Source: Zoroaster sp. YZ-2022 (lineage: Eukaryota > Echinodermata > Asteroidea > Forcipulatida > Zoroasteridae). From it: a stretch of 64,000 bases of DNA. Shown piece after piece: positions 55,300-64,000 of the stretch. The position numbers and the translations under genes are program-made. Numbering within the stretch: the first letter of the stretch is position 1; every line of letters starts with the position of its first letter. The notes beneath the pieces are model-generated. The model was not told where the DNA came from. It saw only the letters and a program-made list of their open reading frames with translations, and ran no database searches. The stretch lies in assembly GCA_029582265.1 (NCBI GenBank), contig CM055837.1, forward strand, positions 9,375,926-9,439,925, in the 5' to 3' direction.

Positions 55300-55400
55300 G
55301 TTTGTTGTTGTTGTTTTGTGTGTGTGTGTGTGTTGTTGCTGTTGTTGTTGTTGTTGTTGTTTTTTTTGTTTTTTTTTCTTTTTCGGGGGGGGGGGGGTAT
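55300..55400. repeat. (GTT)n, (GT)n and poly-T/G low complexity
   Basis: Mixed simple repeats with a 13-base G run. Confidence 0.95.
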
Positions 55401-55692
55401 CCCCCGTTGAGCGGCATTCGAGGTGTAGTACTTCGTTGTTACATTATGCACACAAATTTTAATATCATTCCCGGCCCCACTTTTCGACACGGATTTACGC
55501 CACTGGTGCAGAACATAGTTGCTTGCGTCATAGACAACCTATACGGCGAGTCTACCCCACACGTGGATCTGACTGCTCAACTTTCAAATCCACATCAGGA
55601 AAACAGATAAACATCTTAAGGATGCTAATAGGCTTAGGAAGCTAGGCAGTGAATCCATTCACTTTTTCACTTTGCGACGATCATGTTGAGTG

Positions 55693-55977
55693 ATGCCCTC
55701 AGACTTATGCGAGCATTGTAATCACGAAGGCAATGCTCTCCGTGGTTGTTTTATTGATATTCTGAGGACTACTTGCAGAGCTCCTAACAAGGTGTACCAC
55801 CTGTCCACCTGTCACTATGTGAAAAGGGCCTTCACCGTGTCTGAGTCCAAACGTCCCCGCAATCCAATAGTTACACCGTCTGCAGACTTATCCACTTACT
55901 GCAGCCTCGTGAACGATTTGTATCGTTTTCTTAAAGGGAAATTTATTTCCAGTTGTACTGTGTATCACTTCTTTTAA
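55693..55977 (+). other. Open frame of 94 codons, unrecognised
   Basis: Starts MPSDLCEHCNHEGNALRGCF and contains CRAPNKVYHL and YCSLVNDLYRFLKG. The composition looks more protein-like than most frames here and the sequence is single-copy. There is no upstream splice evidence and no family recognised; it could be a decayed gene or transposon piece. Confidence 0.2.
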
Positions 55978-56021
55978 ATAAGGATATTACAAATCAATTA
56001 ACTTGTGAAAAATTCACAATC

Positions 56022-56186
56022 AGAGTCATCCTCCTGAGGACGATCAGAGCATACTGATCGAAACGTCGAGTTGTAACCTCCAGTACTTTTCAGAACTAAT
56101 TACTACTCAATAGAGAATTTCACATGGTGTCACCGCAATTAGTCTTACTTATCCTCTTCACCATGCAAAGCTACAAGTTTTACCTG
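56022..56186 (+). mobile_element. Palindromic-family element, single-arm copy
   Basis: CCTCCTGAGGACGATCAGAG to ATGCAAAGCTACAAGTTTTA, almost identical to the right arms elsewhere. Confidence 0.8.
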
Positions 56187-56478
56187 TGAAAATAATAGCG
56201 ATACAGTACATTTAGATATTTCAATGGGCGAACACAACCTTCACATTCACTATACCTTGGAAGTTGAGTAGGCCTCGTCACCAAAACTCAGATGTGTATA
56301 AATTGGGAATAATATTCCTAAAAAGCGATACCGGTATCATCACCTCAGACAGAAATATGTTAAAGTATGTTTGGTGCCCATCATCAACTTCAAGTTTTAT
56401 GTACAACTGTAAACCTATGTTTTTAAAGTGTCAAATGTATACACTACCTGTAAGTGTGACCATGATGGTTCTTGTAAG

Positions 56479-56655
56479 CAAGCAAGCAAACAAACAAACA
56501 GACATATAAATAAACAAACATCTCAACACCCCACCAACAAACAAACAAACAAACAAACAAAAACATAAACAAACACCCAAACACCCCAACCAACAAACAA
56601 ACAGCCCAACAGACAAACAGCATTGAAAAGCAAGCAAGCAAGCAAACAAACAAAA
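56479..56655. repeat. (CAAA)n-rich low complexity
   Basis: Imperfect CAAA tandem runs with AACACCCC interruptions. Confidence 0.9.
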
Positions 56656-57039
56656 CCATGCACTCATAACCTTGCTTGTCTTGGATGCCTCTGATGGGAA
56701 CAAGAGAAACCCATGACTCTCAAAACAGCCCAAAACACAAGGAAGCATGTGCGGTAAAACAACCGCTGATTGGTTCGAAGTTGTAGTGCATAATCCACCA
56801 CTGGGCTCAAATCCATATCATACCGGATCGTACAAAATGATTACTGATCCCGCATCCAAGACGATTAACCCCGAACGTAAGAAGATTATTTCTGACTGAA
56901 AGAGGATTGCTCCCGATGATAAGTTGAGTTCCTGAACGTAAAGATGATTTCCCCCGAACGTCATATATTATGTTGAAAGAATTAGTGGTGTAGATTTACG
57001 CAGGCTTCATAACAAAGTGGTGAGGACTGTTGGGGCGAC

Positions 57040-57920
57040 AATTAAAGGGAAGGTGTTGCCAAAATTGCTTCTATAATATGAGTATACGCTTACTTTCCGT
57101 CAAGATAATGTATTAATGTATACGACCAATGAAAGTTTGAACTAAATGCGGAGTCTAAGTCGTGAGAAAAGTAAATAAATAAATAGAGAATTAGCTGTTG
57201 CAAACTGCTTACCAACCTATTAAAGACTTGAAGTATAAATGCAAAATCAATGTTATTGGCCTTACGTCTTTTCCTGTCTCAAAGTGAGACAGGAAAAGAC
57301 AAGCTACATACATAAACATACTGTAAGACAGGTAAAACTTGTAGCTTTGCATGGTGAGGAGGATAAGTAAGTCAGGACAGGAACTTAGTCAGGTGTGAAA
57401 TGAACACAAAAGAAGAAGATATAAATAAGTGAGTAAGGGATGGCAAGAGGGCAAAAACAACAAATGGGTACCGGTAATAAACAACAATGTGAAACAGATA
57501 CAAAAACATGGAAGGAAAGGAGGACCACCACTGGGTGATATTGCAACAGAGAAGGTATGAAATAAATACAGAATTAGCTGTTGCAAACTGCTTACCAACC
57601 TAATTAAGGACATGTGGTATAAATGCAAAATAAATGTTATTGGCCTTACGTTTCGAACCTAGCAGGTTCTTTCTCAGAGGCAAAGTGAGACAGGAAAAAA
57701 AAGTGCCGAGAAAAGTGTGAAAAAACAGTCGCAACTTGTTGAAAATGTACATGTTTTTATTGTCTTATCTCTAGAATGAGAGCATTTCAAACGGAATAAT
57801 GCGTTGGGATGATTGTTACTTTTACCAACTTCACACCACGTTAGCTTTCGGATACAAATTCAGTAATATTATGCACTCGGGTTATTACCATGCAAATGAC
57901 TGTTCGTTCTCGTCTACTTT
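57040..57920. mobile_element. AGGGAAGGT-family element with internal duplication
   Basis: TTAAAGGGAAGGTGTTGCC at 57043. The segment GAATTAGCTGTTGCAAACTG to GAGACAGGAAAA occurs twice (57187 and 57570), the second with ACGTTTCGAACCTAGCAGGT. A fragment of the palindromic family lies at 57333-57370. Confidence 0.5.
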
Positions 57921-58241
57921 CCAAGACGTGATGGGCAAACCATGGCCTCCATGATAAACTCACTAACCCAGATTCCCACGAATAAGTGCACAGATGCGTG
58001 GAGCCGTTTCCCCCCCTTGGGGACGGAAGAACTCATTCCCTCTTATCAAACAGCAAGGACCCGACTCTTGCTGTCAGCGGCTTGGTATCACCTCCTATGT
58101 TTTTCAGCTTCCAAGTTGTTTACGTTACAATAATACAGAATACTTATGCTTTTGAAGGCATAGGCCTAGATGGCCAAGTGTCATTATTGAAAGCCCCGCT
58201 ACACTTTACGGGGAAATGTCAGTAAATGCTTTAATACTTAA

Positions 58242-58438
58242 AGGGACAGTATCGTCACAATCAACAGGGCATGGAATCGGAATGCTATAGTTTTAGATTA
58301 ACTCAGTGACTGGCATAATACCCCACATGATAAGGTCATATTACCGTAATTGCTGCTGCATATAATGAGCCAGTAATTTTTCAGTCACTGTGTTCATCTT
58401 GAAACTACATTGATTACATGCCCTGATCGTGACGATCC
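58242..58438. mobile_element. TTAA-type AGGGACAATATCG-family MITE
   Basis: TTAA at 58238-58241; AGGGACAGTATCGTCACAAT on the left, GATCGTGACGATCC on the right. Confidence 0.8.
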
Positions 58439-58621
58439 TTTGAGGATAGAATTGGTACAGTCATTCATAAAGTAACCAACTGATCAAATTTTAAGCTAAA
58501 GTTGGTGTAAAGCTGATAATGTTTTGTCTGAACTGCTGTCATTTGTTAGAACAATTATTGCCAATAATTTCCATTCTGACCCAAAACTCTAAAGCCTAAA
58601 GCAATAATTTCGACCACAATT

Positions 58622-58740
58622 AAAATTCTTCTTCTTCTTCTTCTTCTTCTTCTTCTTCTTCTTCTTCTTCTTCTTCTTCTTCTTCTTCTTCTTCTTCTTC
58701 TTCTTCTTCTTCTTCTTCTTCTTCTTCTTCTTCTTCTTCC
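58622..58740. repeat. (TTC)n microsatellite, about 38 units
   Basis: Uninterrupted CTT/TTC triplets; the complement is a purine tract. Confidence 0.98.
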
Positions 58741-59099
58741 AGTTAAGTCTAGGCCTTTGCCGTTGGGGAACCCTTCAGAAATAATTAACTGCATTACATC
58801 TTATGTCATATCACCCTCTCCACCAAATATACTTTCATCCCAAATTTTAAAATCAGAAATTTATACCTAATCAAAGTTCAAAAAGTGTAATTTCCCTGTA
58901 ATATTAATTTTAAACTTAACTGTTTTGTTTAGCATGAGTTTTTCATCAACCGTTTCCACGTCTATCCTTCAAAACACATTTTTATAGAAACACAAATCAG
59001 ACGTCTTTCAGGCACGTAAAACATAATTATTATTTGTCTATGACTTTATGGCCAAGGCTACATCACACTCACGATTGTTTGTTTACTTTTTGAGTAGAG

Positions 59100-60138
59100 C
59101 TAAACTGCAGCACGGGCTTCCAGACCATCACTCAGTTATATTCCATTAGTCTACAATTTAATATTCTAAAGAAGACGGATAATTTCCTCGGTCGTGAAAT
59201 TAATCTTGTTGTATTTAATGATAGAACATGCTAAAGCACACACAAACATCTAAACCCCGTTTATCAGTGAATCTGGTGAAAAAATCGTCCGTATTTTCTG
59301 AGCTAGCAAAGATTCACAAAGGCAGTTAATTTTACACCGTGTAAGCGTAAATAAATTGCACATCCCTTCTCGTCGATCAATATCATCACGTGATCCGTAC
59401 AAAGGCAGTGCCGCCGTGTTTTCAATTCGATCGGAGCGAACCATAAATCGCCATGGGGGTGCAATTTTAATAGTAACGTTGAGGTGCATATTTTTGTCTA
59501 AATAACAGTTAATTTTTTTTTTAAACATGATTTTCAACACAAAATCTCACAAACCGAAAATTCACATCAAGGAATTAAACCTCCAGAATATCAAAAAGAG
59601 TAACATAAGCAAAAATACTATAAAAACCATATGCACTCAAAAGCCTGCATCCATTGTTAATTATATTGAATCAACCCTCGGCCGAGTAGGCCCGCCCGCC
59701 CTCCGCACAAAAGACAACAAAAGCGCATGGAATATTTTATGTGCATTATATTTTGGTCAAAGTCACACGCATGGAATCTGTCCAGATACAGAGATGCGGC
59801 CGCAAATTTTGGATTAATTCAAGCATTTTGACGCTTCAAATCACCGCATTGGCTCTAACGGGCTACCTGGACATGGTGCTTGCGGTGGGCGTCTACAGAA
59901 AAGGAGCTAAAATCGCCGTATTTGTTGCTGAGCAAAGCGAAAAATAGTGGGTGTGTGCTCGTGGTGTTCACTCCTCGACGCAATTCGCAAGCAGGTTGTT
60001 TTTGTGTACATCTGATAAACGTGTACACGTGCGCAATTGACGGACTGACAAAAAGTCTGCCAACACCAATTGGAATATTTACGCGCGTGTTGTAAATTTG
60101 GAGGCGGTCGAGTTGGCTACGTCAGAATTCTCCTTGAG
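59100..60138 (+). other. Single-copy stretch with a possible leader exon
   Basis: About 1 kb with no similarity to any other repeat in the window and with GC-richer, CpG-bearing segments around 59680-59710 and 59990-60130. It ends in CTCCTTGAG|GTAAGA at 60139, a near-consensus donor. This would suit a promoter and non-coding first exon for the gene starting at 63635. Purely inferential; no TATA box or defined start site is called. Confidence 0.25.
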
Positions 60139-60892
60139 GTAAGAGGAACTCACAATTCAGCATTTTTTGAGATATTAATTGTTCCAAATGTTTAGTGGTT
60201 TAACATGTTTAATGAAAAAAAATGTTAAAGCATAAATGTCAAATTTTGTTTGGTTATATAACTTTATAAGAGGGTTCTACACTGACTTTGTTTGAATAGT
60301 TGGTGGTTATAAATTGTTTGACTTTTATAATTAAATGTTAAATTATTGTTATTTTGTATGTTCAAATGCTATAATTTATTTGTTTATATGAAAGTAATAT
60401 TTACAAAAACGTTACATGTTTTGTGTGTAATTAATGCAAACATGCAATATATGTCATTGCATAATTTATATTTATGTCTTGTTTTTTTTTGGGGGGGAGG
60501 GTGTCAAATTGGGGAAATTATCAGGGGGGCCAATGTAAAGAACAATTTAAAAGAAAAAAAACAAGAACACCAAATTGCACACCAAATTGTACACTGTAGC
60601 TAATGCAATGGAATACAATATTGGTATTTTAAAATGTACACTCTGCATTTCAACCCTCTAGTTTTCAATATCATACAACTGACATGAGAAAGTCTCAACA
60701 CAGTAGGTGCCTACGTTTTTGAGGGGAAAATAGCTGTTAACTGCTTCTTATGTTTTGTTACATACAATTTAATTTTTCGTTTATTTGAAAATAAATTCCA
60801 TTTCTCAGGATGATTGATATGTACTTACACCAACATTACACCTAGTAAGTTTTTTTAGATAGTAGTTTATTAATTTGATAATCTACCACATT

Positions 60893-61190
60893 GGCGGATC
60901 CAGAGGGGGGCTAAGGGGCCTGTAGCCCCCCTAAAATCGTATAAAATAAAAAAAATAAAAAATAAAATAAAAAGGGAGAGAAAAAGAGAGAGAGAGAGAG
61001 GGGGGGGGGAGGGGAGAACGCACTCCTATTCCCACAGTGTGCGGGATAAACATAAGGAGGTGACCTACTCACTGTGCTTTGTTTTTCTCTCCCTTTGATT
61101 ATTTCATTGTAATTTTTGTAGTACTGAAAAATAATTGTTTTTGATTCTCAGCCCCCCTAAAAAATGTTCTGCATCCGCCCATGTACCAGT
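60893..61190. mobile_element. MITE with GGCGGATCCAGA-type ends
   Basis: TTGGCGGATCCAGAGGGGGG and CTGCATCCGCCC are inverted, with CTAGCCCCCCTAAAA motifs inside. It probably lies inside an AGGGAAGGTAC-family MITE whose right end (GTACCTTCCCT, TTAA) is at 61196-61209. Confidence 0.55.
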
Positions 61191-61601
61191 GTGGTACCTT
61201 CCCTTTAACATCTCTATAAGACTATTCAAAGGTCATTGATAATCAGCTAGATTACAATCAGTAAACAAAGCCATTGAATAGTAAATACCTACCATTGAAT
61301 ATTTAGTTTACCACAGGACAATAATTCTGTAGTAACCATACACACCTTGTGTATATTAAAGGGAAGGTGTATAAAATTTAAATTTAGTCAAAACTCCTTC
61401 TATCAGTATGGTGCATTTCTTTGAATTATACAATCAACCAACCAGTGTGAAAATGTCACCTCAATGTTGCGTCTAAGTCATGAAAAATAGGGAAGCATTT
61501 AAGAGATAACTCTAAAATAGTAGAGAAGCATTTAAGAGATAACACTAATTGAAGCAAAAGTTTATGTTGCTGTCTTTAAACGTTTGAAACTGTGCTTATT
61601 T

Positions 61602-61814
61602 TGGGCGTGTATTTTTCTGAAATGAGAGCACTTCAGACAATGATTTTTCGGAATGATTGGTACCTTTACCTGCTTCCCCTTTTCGTTTTATTTTTTTTAA
61701 TTTTTTAAATTTTTTAAATTTTTTAAATTTTTTAAAATTTGGGCGTGTATTTTTCTGAAATGAGAGCACTTCAGACAATGATTTTTCGGAATGATTGGTA
61801 CCTTTACCTGCTTC
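61602..61814. repeat. 74-bp direct duplication separated by AT-rich spacer
   Basis: GGGCGTGTATTTTTCTGAAA to CTTTACCTGCTTC occurs at about 61602 and 61741, in an AGGGAAGGT-family MITE that starts at 61360 after TTAA. Confidence 0.85.
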
Positions 61815-61866
61815 ACATCACGTTACCTTTTCGTTTTATTTAGTTATTTATTTATTTATTTATTTG

Positions 61867-62535
<669 letters not shown>

Positions 62536-62539
62536 CATT

Positions 62540-63215
62540 TTTTTTGGGGTAATATTGTAATAAATGTTGTACTTTCCCTTGAATAGAAACATGACAAACT
62601 TGTCTGCTGGAAAAATTCCTTTAATTGTGTGATAAAGTGTCAAAAGTAACAGGGGTTAGGCTAAATGAACCCTGTTCCAAAGAACCCAGTAGGTTGTTTT
62701 TGTCATGCCCCAGGGAAAACCTTTTTGACATCTCAACTAAACAAACATTACTTGGAGGGATGTTTATAGTTGTTGACCCACATTTTAATGGCGCCTGTAA
62801 CTGTAACCTCCCTCCAATTGAATTGTGCAGTGTGTGTGTATAGATATCTAGTTTGCATTTTATGTTCAAATTCCCTCATTTGCCTTGTATAGAGTCAGAT
62901 TGTCTCCATATGTCATTCACTGACAGGTTGTTGCAGGTTGGTTTTATACAGTTAATATTTCCTCATCATTTCATGCTCTCTACCTAGTTTGTATTTATAA
63001 AGTGTGTCTACATTGGGGTCGATTGCTCACTTTTTGCAAGTTGCAAGTAATTTAACATTTCTTTAAAAACCACATTTTCTCCTTTTTGTCTGGAAAATTA
63101 ATCATACTTTGAGGGGGGATTTTCTGTTTTTGACATTAAAAAAAAAAAATTTGTGGTGTGAAACTGTTTAGATTTTATTACGGTTTTGGTTGTTCAAGTC
63201 TTCATAGTGTTACTA
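62540..63215. other. Intergenic, nothing recognised
   Basis: Sequence without shared repeats; a short AGTTGTACTTTCCCTTGAA-like MITE right end at about 62560-62582. Confidence 0.4.
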
Positions 63216-63239
63216 CTTAAAGGGCAAAATCGTCAGGAT

Positions 63240-63535
63240 CAACAGGGCGGTTTTGGGCGTGGTCACGGGTGATAAGGACCGAGCCGAAGGTGAGGTCCTT
63301 ATCACTGTGACCATGCACAAAACCGGTCGTTAACTCACAGTAAAGACCAAGTGTCAATCTGTTATTCTCATTCATAAACGTCTGTATCGATCGATCATTT
63401 TCAAAATGTGAAAAAAAAATGAAATTTTTGTTGAATAACGCCAAATAGAAATGGGCAAATTCACATTTTGGGGACACACGAAACACTTCCAAAGTACATG
63501 AGTCAGGTGCGTGATGCCAATCTTGAATATCCTAT
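63240..63535. mobile_element. MITE-like repeat, inverted relative of 26604-26880
   Basis: GGCGTGGTCACGGGTGATAA is inverted at 63290-63330 (CTTATCACTGTGACCATGC). Preceded by a GTCAGGATCAACAGGGC fragment of the AGGGACAATATCG family. Confidence 0.55.
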
Positions 63536-63585
63536 TATTACTCCAATTTGAACATTGTCTGAATGATTTGTTTTACCATCTTTAG

Positions 63586-63740
63586 GATTTATTTACATAT
63601 AAGCAAGGACTCCAGCTCATGAATATTCATCAGCATGGCAACGAATCACAACAACTCATCACCGCCTCTGCAGTACGATCAGAGCATCTTGGATCGGGAG
63701 GAAGCAGCCCATTTCAGAAGAATGATCAAGAACAAATCAG
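63586..63740 (+). CDS. 5' coding exon of an unrecognised gene at the right edge
   Basis: An acceptor-like ACCATCTTTAG ends at 63585. An ATG at 63635 in good context (A at -3, G at +4) opens 35 codons starting MATNHNNSSPPLQYDQSILD and ending HFRRMIKNKS plus one base, followed by the strong donor TCAG|GTATGT at 63741. An upstream ATG at 63619 in another frame reads into the intron. The family is not recognised from 35 residues. The sequence is single-copy within the window and the codon use is exon-like. Confidence 0.5.
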
Positions 63741-63966
63741 GTATGTGGGTGTGAAATTAAGAAAGTTGCAAAACTTGGTGCTTTTATTTTGTTCCCCTCA
63801 AATTGGCGAGGGGGCCTACAGCACATCCGTAAAGAATACAGTCAATCTTGATATATGTTATTTGTGATTTAAAATCATTGTAATCATTACTAATAACCTT
63901 TTTGAGCTGCATAAAGTATTTAAAGAGAAGGAAAGGTTGGATTTCATTGGTGAACAACCATCATCT

Positions 63967-64000
63967 GTCAGGCCTGTGATTTTTCAGGATTTTTCCTGAT
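63967..64000. mobile_element. hAT-like end, cut by the window edge
   Basis: CAGGCCTGTGATTTTTCAGG matches the end at 24160. Confidence 0.45.

Noticed and set aside
5680..56060. Hammerhead-ribozyme-like core (CTGAGGA, stem CGATCAG/CTGATCG, GAAAC) in the palindromic family
   Set aside because: Stem II fits, but the G of GAAA is also needed for the outer stem pair and no complementary stem I could be found in single-arm copies. A covariance-model search would settle it.
58555..58794. Poly-arginine frame
   Set aside because: Translation of the (TTC)n microsatellite complement.

Overview
The window looks like nuclear DNA of a marine invertebrate deuterostome, most likely an echinoderm and possibly a starfish. 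That placement is an inference from small GC-rich exons, long AT-rich introns and a dense load of short inverted-repeat transposons and tRNA-derived SINEs; no species-diagnostic gene is present. All introns assigned to the main gene obey GT...AG.

One gene dominates. From the left edge to 42326 on the + strand lies the 3' part of an adenylate kinase 9 (AK9/AKD1) gene. I place 16 exons (E1-E16: 3311-3556, 4083-4183, 6303-6515, 6846-7095, 8713-8765, 11051-11184, 13453-13741, 14443-14670, 17538-17756, 18996-19209, 20619-20820, 22089-22235, 23738-23955, 26180-26546, 28149-28465, 42112-42326). Their phases join without a break into 1136 codons ending in TGA; the 5' exons lie left of the window. Residue numbers below count from the first complete codon (3313). 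The product has an acidic leader, a first kinase core (P-loop 196-203, EGFPRT 339-344), a basic then acidic low-complexity stretch (about 372-490), a second kinase core (P-loop 640-647, DGYPVT 720-725) and a C-terminal region. Four modules spaced exactly like YHS domains, but mostly without the metal-binding cysteines, punctuate the chain (132-179, 573-622, 863-913, 949-999).

Right of 42326 there is about 21 kb with no convincing gene until a short 5' coding exon at the right edge (63635-63740, 35 codons and a GTATGT donor) of an unrecognised gene; a single-copy stretch ending in a good donor at 60138 may hold its leader exon.

The rest is mostly mobile and tandem DNA. At least five short-element families are flanked by TTAA (piggyBac-like): ends CCCTCCTAC, CCCTAACC, CCAGTTCGCG, AGGGAAGGTAC and AGGGACAATATCG. 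Several families are flanked by TA (Tc1/mariner-like), including a 447-bp foldback present three times. There are two hAT-like elements, a tRNA-Leu-derived SINE, a second tRNA-derived SINE, several truncated LINE 3' ends recognisable by the reverse transcriptase C-terminus, and a palindromic family with 10-13 bp target duplications. Tandem arrays (19, 44, 59, about 75, 81, 121, about 134 and about 150 bp units) sit in the introns, several of them inside transposons, so much of the intron growth of this AK9 gene comes from element insertion followed by internal tandem expansion.
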